Shown here: piece by piece, positions 36,350 through 44,086 of the stretch
Layout: every line of letters begins with the position of its first letter
Numbering within the stretch: the first letter of the stretch is position 1
DNA from: Halomonas urmiana
GTDB lineage: Bacteria; Pseudomonadota; Gammaproteobacteria; Pseudomonadales; Halomonadaceae
DNA length: 64,000 nt
Direction of reading: 5' to 3'
NCBI RefSeq assembly: GCF_005780185.1
Contig: NZ_VBUI01000005.1
Span: forward strand, 1 to 64,000
Made by a program: the position numbers and the translations under genes
Notes under the pieces: model-generated
What the model was told of the DNA's origin: nothing
Database searches by the model: none
What the model saw: the letters and a program-made list of their open reading frames with translations, nothing else

Positions 36350-36826
36350 ATGATCAGCGAGACCGACAAGCGGCACCTGGCGCGCTGCGTAGAGCTGGCC
36401 GAGGAGGCCCTTGAGGCCGGCGACGAGCCCTTCGGTTCGGTGCTGGTGAGCGGCGACGGCGCGGTGCTGGTCGAGGACCACAACCACGTGGCCGGCGGCG
36501 ATGCCACCCAGCACCCGGAGTTCTTCCTGGCCCGCTGGGCCGCGGAGAACCTGCCGCCCGAGGAGCGCGCCCGGGCCACCGTCTATACCTCGGGCGAGCA
36601 CTGCCCGATGTGCGCGGCCGCCCACGGCTGGGTGGGGCTGGGGCGCATCGTCTACGCCAGCTCCTCCGAGCAGCTCGGCGGCTGGCTCGAGGAGATGGGC
36701 GTGGCCCCGCCGCCCGTGAATCCCCTGCCGATCCAGGAGATCGTGCCGAGCGCCACCGTCGAGGGGCCGGTGCCGGAGCTCGCCGAGCGGGTCCACGCCC
36801 TGCACCGGCGCCTGCACGAGGCCTGA
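36350..36826 (+). CDS. Nucleoside deaminase (CMP/dCMP deaminase family)
   Basis: 158 aa. The zinc site is intact: H-P-E in ATQHPEFF (His ligand and catalytic Glu) and the second pair in GEHCPMCAAAH (PCxxC type). Resembles guanine/cytosine deaminase-like proteins; substrate uncertain. ATG 36350 lies behind GGAGGG; an upstream ATG at 36335 is part of that region. Confidence 0.88.
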   Translation: MISETDKRHLARCVELAEEALEAGDEPFGSVLVSGDGAVLVEDHNHVAGGDATQHPEFFLARWAAENLPPEERARATVYTSGEHCPMCAAAHGWVGLGRIVYASSSEQLGGWLEEMGVAPPPVNPLPIQEIVPSATVEGPVPELAERVHALHRRLHEA

Positions 36827-36868
36827 ACCGTCAGCACGCCAAGAGGCCACCGGCGCTAGCTGGAGGCA

Positions 36869-38044
36869 TCAGGGGCGGGCGTCTGGCCCGAGCCGGTCGA
36901 TGATGCGGTAGTGCTCTTGCCGGGCTTCGCCCGGTGCTCGTTCGTCCCGCTCGGCATGCGCCTCCAGCCCGTTCGCCAGCCGGGCGGCGGCGGCCGAGAC
37001 GGCGACACTGAGCGAGGCCGCGACGTCACGGCGGGCCTCGTCGAGGCCCTCGCGCAGCCGGGCCTCGAGGGCCGGGCGCCGGCGCGCCTCTTGCAGCTTC
37101 AGCAGGGCGAATTCGCCGCCGACGAGGCCGGCCAGCCCCACGGCAGTGGTCGCCGCGCCCACCATCAAGGCGCCGGGGCCGCTGGAGGCCGTGACCGCCG
37201 CCGCGGCCCCGCCGCTTGCGAGCGAGCGGGCGGCACCGGCACCCAGCCGGGTCGCCAGGGCGCGCAGCGCCATCCGGCCACCCTGCCCCGCGGCACCGGC
37301 CGCGAGCCTACGCGCCAGAGGCCGCCCCGCCAGCAGCCCGAGCCCGCTGCCGCCCAGCGCGGCCGTCTGCCAGCGCCGGGCATCCAGCGTCACCAGCAGC
37401 GCCTGATCCATCTGGCCATCCAGGTCGAACGCCGGCGGCGCCGCCGGCATCTCCGCGTCAGCGACACTCCGAGGGGCATAGCGTTCGAGCAGCGTCGCGC
37501 TCATCGCATCACCCACGGCCTGCTGCTCACGGGCGAGCCGCGCCGTGTGTTCCGCCTGAAGCTTACTCAGGGCCGCCCCGATGCCGCTCGCCTCGATCAG
37601 CCGTGTCTGGCGCTGTGCGTCGAGCCAGGTGGCCTGATCGCCCGCCAGGCCCATCGCCAGCCGCAGGTAGCTGCCGCGCAGGGAGAAGTACCAGTCGAGA
37701 TAGCCCGGTACCGCCGCCGTCAGGGGCATGAAGGCCCGCTCCAGGCGCGATGCCATCCAGGGCGCCATGCGTGCGGCCAGCGCCGCCTCGGCCTCGGCGG
37801 CGAGCCGTTCGAGATCGCGTGAAAAGGCGGCATGGGTCTCGGCATCGAGGGTCAGCGACTCACCCGCCACGATCACCCGATAGAGCGGGGCCTGGCTACG
37901 CGCCTCGAGAACGCGGTGGCCGACCTCGAACACGAAGAGCAGCAGGAGCACCACCAGGGCCGAGAGCGCCCAGCCGCGCCAGCGGGAAGCACGATCCAAG
38001 GCGCGCCCGTCCAGGCGGTTGGTGACCTCGCCGGTCACGTTCAT
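36869..38044 (-). CDS. Membrane protein of unknown function with Gly/Ala-rich segment
   Basis: 391 aa. One N-terminal membrane helix (about 23-43), a long helical, probably periplasmic region, and a Gly/Ala-rich hydrophobic stretch (about 230-320) resembling glycine-zipper or pore-type segments, then a helical tail. No family recognised. Its ATG overlaps the stop of the upstream membrane gene by four bases (ATGA) with AGGAGA eight bases before it, so the two are translated together. Confidence 0.75.
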   Translation of the reverse strand: MNVTGEVTNRLDGRALDRASRWRGWALSALVVLLLLFVFEVGHRVLEARSQAPLYRVIVAGESLTLDAETHAAFSRDLERLAAEAEAALAARMAPWMASRLERAFMPLTAAVPGYLDWYFSLRGSYLRLAMGLAGDQATWLDAQRQTRLIEASGIGAALSKLQAEHTARLAREQQAVGDAMSATLLERYAPRSVADAEMPAAPPAFDLDGQMDQALLVTLDARRWQTAALGGSGLGLLAGRPLARRLAAGAAGQGGRMALRALATRLGAGAARSLASGGAAAAVTASSGPGALMVGAATTAVGLAGLVGGEFALLKLQEARRRPALEARLREGLDEARRDVAASLSVAVSAAAARLANGLEAHAERDERAPGEARQEHYRIIDRLGPDARP

Positions 38045-38889
38045 GCGCGAGTCTCCTGATCGCCGAGCTCGGCGGGATCGTTTGTCGGCCCAGTGCGAGG
38101 CGAACGGCCCTCGCGGCGCAGCGCCTCGGCGCCCACCAGCAGGCGCACGTAGGCCCAGGCGACGGCGCCCTGAGTCAGCAGCAGCACCAGCCAGCCCAGC
38201 ACCGCCACGGGCGTGGCGAGGTGAAAGCGCTCCACGGCGTTCTGCATGGCCCACTGCCGGGTGAACTCGGCACTGGCGGCCAGCCGCTCGAAGACGCCGA
38301 GCAGCCCGCCGCTCTCGCCTGTCGAGAGGTGGCGAGCGATCGTCTCCTCCCAGCCGAGCCCGACCAGCCATGGCTGGGGCAGCCAAAGCGCCGCCAGCAC
38401 CATCGCCAGCGCCAGCAGCGCGGCGATGGGCAGCATCACCAGGCGCCGGGTCACCGCCGGCAGGTACTCGGCCACGACATGGCGAGACAGTCGCCGCCGC
38501 AGGCGATTTCTGGCCAGCACCATCACCGGCACCGCGGCCAGCAGCAGCGGCCACTCCGGCAAGGTCAGCAGGCGCAGGTCGACCAGCAGCACTAGGGCGA
38601 GCAGCGCGGCGACGAGCTGATGGCGCAGCACCATCAGCGCCCCGCCCTGCAGCCAGCGCCGCCAGGGCGAGTCGTCGCGCAGGTACTGACCGAGCCAGGC
38701 ACGCCGCCGCAGCCGGGCGGCCTCGAGACTGCCGGCCACGATCAGCTGGGTGGCCAGTACCCAGACCGGCAGGAACAGCACGACGGCCCAGTCGTCGCTC
38801 GCAAGCGACCAGGCCAGCAGCACCAGCACCGCCAGGGCCAGATGGGCATGGCGACGCAGCGGTCCGGCGATCGTCCTGCGCCTTGCCAT
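38041..38889 (-). CDS. Multi-pass membrane protein of unknown function
   Basis: 282 aa with about six membrane helices and many arginines in loops (RRRLSRHVVAEYLPAVTRR). No family recognised. Start ATG 38889 overlaps the HTH-GST stop by one base (TGATG), and the gene overlaps the next one by four. The tight coupling of all three genes implies a common function. Confidence 0.75.
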   Translation of the reverse strand: MARRRTIAGPLRRHAHLALAVLVLLAWSLASDDWAVVLFLPVWVLATQLIVAGSLEAARLRRRAWLGQYLRDDSPWRRWLQGGALMVLRHQLVAALLALVLLVDLRLLTLPEWPLLLAAVPVMVLARNRLRRRLSRHVVAEYLPAVTRRLVMLPIAALLALAMVLAALWLPQPWLVGLGWEETIARHLSTGESGGLLGVFERLAASAEFTRQWAMQNAVERFHLATPVAVLGWLVLLLTQGAVAWAYVRLLVGAEALRREGRSPRTGPTNDPAELGDQETRA

Positions 38890-39743
38890 CAGGCCAGCGG
38901 CGAGAGAGCCTGCTCGACGAACGCCTCGCAGCGGGCGCGCGCCGGCCGGTCCTTCAGGCCCGCCCAATAGGCCTCGAACTCGGGCCGCCGCGGGATGGTG
39001 CCGAAGTACATGCCCCAGCCGAGGTGCGAGCCGACGTAGACGTCGGCGGCGCTGAAGGCCGTCCCGGCGATATGGCGGCGTCCCTCGAGGGCGCCCGCCA
39101 GGGTTTCGATGACCGTCCAGTAGTCACCGCAGCCGAGCTGCCTCTGCTGCTCGGCCGTGGGCTGCACGCCGAGGGTGTTCAGCGAGAGTGCGGCCTCCAG
39201 CGGCCCGGCAGCGAAGAACAGCCAGCGGTAGTAGTCGCCCCGCGCCGCCGGCGGCGGCGCCAGGCCGGCCTCCGGAAAGGCATCGGCGAGGTAGGCACAG
39301 ATGGCGGCGGCCTCGGTGACCACCACGTCGCCGTGGCGAATCGCCGGCACCTTGCCCATGGGGTTAAGGGCCAGGTAGTCCGGCGATTTCATGGCGGCGC
39401 CGTACTCGAGGGTCACCGTGCGATAGGGTACGCCGAGCTCCTCGAGCATCCAGTGGACGATGCCGCCCCGGGAGAGCGGGTTGGTGTAGAAGGTGAGCTC
39501 GGCCGGCTCGCGTGGGGCTGGCTCGGCCAGTGCCGCGGGCGGCAGCACGACGTCAGGCGGCAGCACATAGCCCTGGCCGGGCGCATTGACCACCTCGACC
39601 CCCACCGCCCGCAGCGCGGCGACGTCCTGGTAGAGGGTACGCAGGGTGATACCCAGCCGCTCGGCAAGCTCGGGCCCGCCGATCGGGCCTGTGTGATGGC
39701 GGAGTTCACGGATCAGGTCTTGCAGGCGCGTCGTTCGTGGCAT
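38889..39743 (-). CDS. HTH - glutathione S-transferase fusion protein
   Basis: 284 aa in one uninterrupted frame. Residues 1-75 form an HTH_11/DeoR-like winged helix (RLQDLIRELRHHTGPIGGPELAERLGITLRTLYQDVAALRAVGVEV), as seen at the front of YafY/WYL regulators. Residues 82-284 form a GST: thioredoxin-like half (LTFYTNPLSRGGIVHWMLEELGVPY, NPMGKVPAIRHGDVVVTEAAAICAYLAD) and all-helical half (AGTAFSAADVYVGSHL). The GST domain takes the place of the usual WYL effector domain. ATG 39743 follows GAGGAA. Heads a coupled three-gene operon. Confidence 0.88.
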   Translation of the reverse strand: MPRTTRLQDLIRELRHHTGPIGGPELAERLGITLRTLYQDVAALRAVGVEVVNAPGQGYVLPPDVVLPPAALAEPAPREPAELTFYTNPLSRGGIVHWMLEELGVPYRTVTLEYGAAMKSPDYLALNPMGKVPAIRHGDVVVTEAAAICAYLADAFPEAGLAPPPAARGDYYRWLFFAAGPLEAALSLNTLGVQPTAEQQRQLGCGDYWTVIETLAGALEGRRHIAGTAFSAADVYVGSHLGWGMYFGTIPRRPEFEAYWAGLKDRPARARCEAFVEQALSPLA

Positions 39744-39941
39744 GAGCGGTTCCTCGTGCGCGTGGCAGTCTCTCGCCGCCTCAGTGAGCGTCGAGGCGAT
39801 CATCATGCCTCCGACGGCGTAGCGGTACCAGCTACACGGCCAGGCGTCTGCAAGCGACACACGGAAGCGACATCACAGGGGCCGGCTACGGGACATGCCG
39901 CCCATTGCCCGGCACCCTCGCGGCATTGCCCCCTGCCCGGC

Positions 39942-40907
39942 TCACAGCCCTTGGGCGCCTCGACGCAGCCAATCGTGCATGAAAACAAGCTTACGGCGGA
40001 CCCGTTCGGACAGCACGAAGGGGTAGAGATCAGACAACCCCATCGCGCGATTGATGTGGTTGACCGCCATCACCTGGTGCGTCGCAATGTGGATCAACTC
40101 CTCGGCATCTGCCTCCATGTAGGGATCCCACCCGAGATGCGGCAGGTCAGTGGAGGACAGGCCAGCAGCCACGAAGCTATCGGCGATATCCGTGAGGTGC
40201 AGCAGGTGGGACGCGGTTTCGGCCCAGTCTTCGTGGGGGTGTGCCGCGGCATAGGTGCTGACGAAGTTCGAGCGCCAGTCGGGCGGTGGCCCATTATGGT
40301 AGTAGCGCTGCAGTGCCTCGGGATAGTCCTCCCGCTCATCGCCGAACATGGCCCGGAAGGCCTCGAGAAAATCTTCCCGAAGGCTGAGACGCCACCAGAG
40401 CATATGCGAGATCTCATGGCGCATATGGCCGATCATGGTGCGATAGGGCTCTTCCAGGGCTTCTCGACGGGTCGTGCGCAGGACCGGGTCTGCCTCCGCC
40501 ACGCTGATCGTCACCACGCCTCCGACATGCCCCATGGGCACCGGGGTCGGGCCCTCGGCCAGCATGTGAAACACCGGGCGAGTGCCGGGGTCCTCGGGCC
40601 GAAACCAGTTCCAGCGTCCCAGATTGTCGAGAACCCAGCGCTTGGCGGCCTCGGTCTGCGCCCAGTTGGGCATGGCATCGGGGATGGAGGGATCCGGCGC
40701 CAGCTCGGTCATGGCGCAGGCGCGACAGAAAGCGCCCTGCTCGGGAGCGATCCAGTTGCAGCCGATGACCTCCCGGTTGGCGCAGAACGGCGGCATGGTG
40801 ATAAAGGCCCTGGCCTGCGGATCATAGGCAACGGGCGTTCCCTGGGCGGTGGCGAGATTGTCGAACCAGAGGGCTCCGGCACCGACCGGGTTGGCAAAAA
40901 CACGCAT
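39942..40907 (-). CDS. Zinc-binding metallopeptidase (DUF2248-like) with N-terminal zinc ribbon
   Basis: 321 aa. An N-terminal ribbon has cysteines in PPFCANREVIGC and FCRAC. The metzincin-like core has HEISH (HExxH) in IGHMRHEISHMLWWR and further conserved acidic/His residues (HPHEDWAETASHLLH). Matches the putative zinc-binding peptidase family PF10005 as I remember it. Role unknown. GGAG lies ten bases before the ATG. Confidence 0.85.
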   Translation of the reverse strand: MRVFANPVGAGALWFDNLATAQGTPVAYDPQARAFITMPPFCANREVIGCNWIAPEQGAFCRACAMTELAPDPSIPDAMPNWAQTEAAKRWVLDNLGRWNWFRPEDPGTRPVFHMLAEGPTPVPMGHVGGVVTISVAEADPVLRTTRREALEEPYRTMIGHMRHEISHMLWWRLSLREDFLEAFRAMFGDEREDYPEALQRYYHNGPPPDWRSNFVSTYAAAHPHEDWAETASHLLHLTDIADSFVAAGLSSTDLPHLGWDPYMEADAEELIHIATHQVMAVNHINRAMGLSDLYPFVLSERVRRKLVFMHDWLRRGAQGL

Positions 40908-41015
40908 GAGGCACTTACTCCGAAATTACCGTAAGGCAGATGGCCTGACGCCTTACGATGCATCCTGCTCTTTCCGGGCCCACCAATCAAACCGCCACCG
41001 CTGCAAGGCCAGGCA

Positions 41016-41114
41016 GGATCCGACCAGGGCTATCGCCGTTGGCAACATCGCTCAAGGCTTTCCCGGCGCCTTTCGCTTTCGAGGCCGAGCTAACTGCGAT
41101 AGCCCTGAGGATCC
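41016..41114. repeat. Short form of the palindromic intergenic repeat
   Basis: Inverted ends AGGGCTATCGC (41026-41036) and GCGATAGCCCT (41096-41106), each flanked on the outside by GGATCC (41016-41021, 41109-41114). In reverse complement it equals the 15311-15483 element without its 86-bp insert, with one GCCGGG at the junction. Confidence 0.9.
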
Positions 41115-41136
41115 GACGACATCCCTCGTAAAGAAA

Positions 41137-41159
41137 GCGGCGAGGGAATTCCTCGCCGC
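41137..41159 (-). terminator. Terminator of the acyl-CoA dehydrogenase gene
   Basis: 9-bp stem GCGGCGAGG / CCTCGCCGC, followed on the minus strand by TTTCTTT. Confidence 0.85.
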
Positions 41160-41213
41160 CACACACCGATCGTTCCCGATCGAGAGAGTGCTTGCTGGTG
41201 TGTCGTTACGTCA

Positions 41214-43040
41214 TCAGGCCTCGAAGCCCAGGCCGAAGTCCTCGGCGCTGATCGCCATCAGCGATTCGGCGCCCGCCTCGATGGATTGCTTGTGCGCCCG
41301 GGTGCGCGGCAGCAGGCGCTGGTAGTAGAAGCGCGCGGTGTCGAGCTTGGCGCGGTAGAAGGCGGCCTCGTCCCCCCCTTCGGCCAGTGCGGCGCGGGCC
41401 TGCTTGGCGGCCCAGGCGAAGAGGTAGGCCAGGGTCACGTAGCCCGAGTACATCAGGTAGTCGACGCTGGCCGCGCCGACCTCCTCGCGCTCACTCATGG
41501 CCTTCATGCCCACGCTCATGGTCAGCTCGCCCCACTCCTGGTTCAGCCTGGCCAGGGGACGCACGAACTCGGCGAGCTCGGCGTTGCCCTCCTCCGCCCG
41601 GCAGAACTGGTGGATCTCCTTGGTGAACACCTTGAGGGTCTCGCCCTGGTTCATCAGCACCTTGCGGCCGAGCAGGTCGAGGGCCTGGATGCCGGTGGTG
41701 CCCTCGTAAAGACGCGTGATGCGCGCATCACGCACCAGCTGCTCCATGCCCCACTCCTGGATGAAGCCGTGGCCGCCGAAGACCTGCACCCCCTCGTTGG
41801 TGGCCTCGAAGCCGACCTCGGTGAGGAAGGCCTTGACGATGGGTGTCAGCAGGCCGAGCAGCGTCTCGGCGCGTTCCTTCTCGGCGGCGTCAGTCCCGTG
41901 CTCGACCAGGTCGATCATCTGCGCAGTGTAGAGCGTCAGCATCCGGCCGCCCTCGGCGAAGGCCTTCTGGGTCAGCAGCATGCGGCGCACGTCCGGGTGA
42001 ACGATGATCGGATCGGCGGGTTTCTCCGGGGCCTTCGCCCCGGCGAGCGCGCGCATCTGCAGGCGGTCGCGGGCGTAGGCCAGGGCATTCTGGAAGCTCG
42101 CCTCGGTGAGGCCCAGGCCCTGGATGCCGACGCCGATGCGCGCGGCGTTCATCATGGTGAACATGCAGGCCAGGCCCTTGTGGGGCGCGCCGACCAGGAA
42201 GCCCTTGGCCCCGTCGAAGTTCATCACGCAGGTGGCGTTACCATGGATGCCCATCTTGTGCTCGAGCGAGCCACAGCTGACGCCGTTGCGCTCGCCCGGC
42301 TCACCCGCTTCGTTCGGGAGGAGCTCATTCGGTAAGTACTTGGGCACCACGAATAGCGAGATGCCCTTGGAGCCCGCCGGGGCGTCCGGCAGCTTGGCCA
42401 GCACCAGGTGGACGATGTTCTCGGCCAGGTCGTGCTCGCCGGCGGAGATGAAGATCTTGGTGCCCGTTACCGCATAGCCGCCATCGTCATGGGGCACCGC
42501 GCGGGTCTTGATCAGCCCCAGGTCGGTGCCGCAGTGGGGCTCGGTCAGGCACATGGTGCCGGTCCAGGTGCCCTCGACCAGCTTGGTCAGGTAGGTGGCC
42601 TTCTGCGCCTCGGTGCCGTGGTGGCGCAGGGCATCGGCGGCGCCGTGGGAGAGCCCCGGGTACATGCCCCAGGCCAGGTTGGTGGCACAGATCATCTCGT
42701 TGAGCACCATCGCCAGCGAGGGCGGCAGGCCCTGGCCGCCGTGCTCGGGGTCGGCGGCGAGGCTCGGCCAACCGCCCTCCACGTATTGGGCGTAGGCCTG
42801 CTTGAAGCCCTTCGGCGCCTTCACCTCGCCGCCCTCCAGCAGGCAGCCCTCGCGATCGCCGCTCTGGTTCAGCGGCAGCAGCACCTCGCGGGCGAAGCGT
42901 GCGCCCTCCTCCAGGATGGCGCCCACCACGTCGGGCGTGGCCTCCTCGCCGCCCGGCAGGCGCGCATAGTGGGCCGGATAGTCGAGCATCTCGTCCATGA
43001 CGAAGCGAAGGTCGCGCAGGGGGGCCTGATAGTCGGGCAT
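41214..43040 (-). CDS. Acyl-CoA dehydrogenase, long (600-aa) type
   Basis: FAD enzyme for the first step of beta-oxidation. 608 aa, longer than classical 380-aa enzymes because of a C-terminal domain, like PA0506/PA0508 or DmdC. Motifs: MCLTEPHCGTDLGLIKT, GTKIFISAGEHDL, QVFGGHGFIQEWGMEQLVRDARI and RLYEGTTGIQALDLLGRK with the usual catalytic-base region. ATG 43040 follows GGAGAG. A perfect PsrA-like palindrome lies about 75 bases upstream, predicting control by a fatty-acid-responsive repressor. Confidence 0.93.
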   Translation of the reverse strand: MPDYQAPLRDLRFVMDEMLDYPAHYARLPGGEEATPDVVGAILEEGARFAREVLLPLNQSGDREGCLLEGGEVKAPKGFKQAYAQYVEGGWPSLAADPEHGGQGLPPSLAMVLNEMICATNLAWGMYPGLSHGAADALRHHGTEAQKATYLTKLVEGTWTGTMCLTEPHCGTDLGLIKTRAVPHDDGGYAVTGTKIFISAGEHDLAENIVHLVLAKLPDAPAGSKGISLFVVPKYLPNELLPNEAGEPGERNGVSCGSLEHKMGIHGNATCVMNFDGAKGFLVGAPHKGLACMFTMMNAARIGVGIQGLGLTEASFQNALAYARDRLQMRALAGAKAPEKPADPIIVHPDVRRMLLTQKAFAEGGRMLTLYTAQMIDLVEHGTDAAEKERAETLLGLLTPIVKAFLTEVGFEATNEGVQVFGGHGFIQEWGMEQLVRDARITRLYEGTTGIQALDLLGRKVLMNQGETLKVFTKEIHQFCRAEEGNAELAEFVRPLARLNQEWGELTMSVGMKAMSEREEVGAASVDYLMYSGYVTLAYLFAWAAKQARAALAEGGDEAAFYRAKLDTARFYYQRLLPRTRAHKQSIEAGAESLMAISAEDFGLGFEA

Positions 43041-43113
43041 CTCGATCTCTCCAGTTCCACGGCCGGGCCACGAGGGGCACCGAGTCATAGGGTCGCGAAG
43101 GCGGCGAGAACCG

Positions 43114-43135
43114 CTTTCAAACATGTGTTTGAAAG
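43114..43135. promoter_or_regulatory. PsrA-like operator of the acyl-CoA dehydrogenase gene
   Basis: Perfect palindrome, arms CTTTCAAACA and TGTTTGAAAG around TG. It contains CAAAC-N4-GTTTG, the reported PsrA box (G/C)AAAC-N2-4-GTTT(G/C) of pseudomonads. Confidence 0.75.
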
Positions 43136-43174
43136 TATCCGCCCACCCTCCATGAGTCAAGCGTTCGTTTCAAA

Positions 43175-43290
43175 GCTGGAAGCTGGAAGCTGGAAAGCAG
43201 CGAAAGCTTGCCTGCCCATCGCAAACACCCCCGCAGCACGGCTGCGAGGGTGTTCTTCTTCAAGCTTCGAGCTTATGGCTTTCAGCTCCC
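43175..43290. repeat. Composite repeat, second copy
   Basis: Three GCTGGAA heptamers (43175-43195), a terminator stem of the same AACACCC...GGGTGTT type, then CTTCTTCAAGCTTCGAGCTT. Same order and orientation as 12428-12575. Confidence 0.8.
43224..43254 (-). terminator. Terminator downstream of the SDR gene
   Basis: 14-bp stem with one C-A mismatch (43224-43237 with 43241-43254), loop ACG, between the SDR stop and the acyl-CoA dehydrogenase promoter. Confidence 0.75.
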
Positions 43291-43302
43291 GGCGTAGCCG
43301 GG

Positions 43303-44070
43303 TTACTGCATGCGTATCCCGCCGTCGAGGCGGATCACCTCGCCGTTGAGCATGGGGTTGGTGACGATCTGCTCGGCCAGGCGGGCGAATTCCGCGGGCT
43401 TGCCCAACCGCTTGGGGAAAGGCACGGCGGCGGCCAGGGCCTGGGCGGCCTCGTCGGGGATCTCGCTCATCATCGGCGTCTCGAAGACGCCGGGGGCGAT
43501 GGCCATCACCCGCACGCCGTGGCGCGAGAGCTCACGAGCCGCGGGCAGGCTCATGCCCACCACTCCGGCCTTGGAGGCGCTGTAGGCACACTGCCCCACC
43601 TGGCCATCGAAGGCGGCGACGGAGGCGGTGTTGATGATCACGCCGCGCTCGCCATCCTCGCCAGGCTCGTTGCCGGCCATGGCGGCCGCGGCCAGACGCA
43701 TCACGTTGAAGGTGCCCACCAGGTTGATCTGGAGGGTGCGCTGATAGGCCTCGAGATCGGCGGGGTTGCCCTCGCGATCGACCAGCTTGCCCACGCTCAC
43801 CACGCCGGCACAGTGCACCACGCCGGCGAGGCCGCGCCCCTCGGAGAGGGCCACGGCGGCCTCGACGGCCGCCTGGATATCGTCGCCGGAGGTGACGTCG
43901 CCGCGCACCGCGCGGGCCGCCTCGCCCAGCGTCTCGGCGTGGGCCTCGACCGCGTCGCTCAGGTCGCAGAGCACCACCCGGCCGCCGCCGGCCACCAGGC
44001 GTTCGGCGGTGGCCGCGCCCAGCCCGGAGGCGGCGCCGGTGATCAGGAAGGTGTTGTCCTTCACGTTCAT
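43303..44070 (-). CDS. Short-chain dehydrogenase (3-hydroxyacyl-CoA dehydrogenase type)
   Basis: 255 aa NAD-dependent SDR. Cofactor loop [13 protein letters not shown]; Asp of CDLSDA favours NAD; catalytic Ser-Tyr-Lys in INTASVAAF...CAYSASKAG. The sequence resembles the HSD17B10/3-hydroxy-2-methylbutyryl-CoA dehydrogenase group ([29 protein letters not shown]). ATG 44070 has GAGGA seven bases upstream. It lies 16 bases after the acyl-CoA synthetase gene, same operon. Confidence 0.9.
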   Translation of the reverse strand: MNVKDNTFLITGAASGLGAATAERLVAGGGRVVLCDLSDAVEAHAETLGEAARAVRGDVTSGDDIQAAVEAAVALSEGRGLAGVVHCAGVVSVGKLVDREGNPADLEAYQRTLQINLVGTFNVMRLAAAAMAGNEPGEDGERGVIINTASVAAFDGQVGQCAYSASKAGVVGMSLPAARELSRHGVRVMAIAPGVFETPMMSEIPDEAAQALAAAVPFPKRLGKPAEFARLAEQIVTNPMLNGEVIRLDGGIRMQ

Positions 44071-44086
44071 ACAGGATTCCTCGATG

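Noticed and set aside
38370..40934. 854-codon open frame on the plus strand
   Set aside because: It runs antisense across the HTH-GST, membrane-protein and metallopeptidase genes; composition is that of a high-GC shadow frame and no domain is visible.
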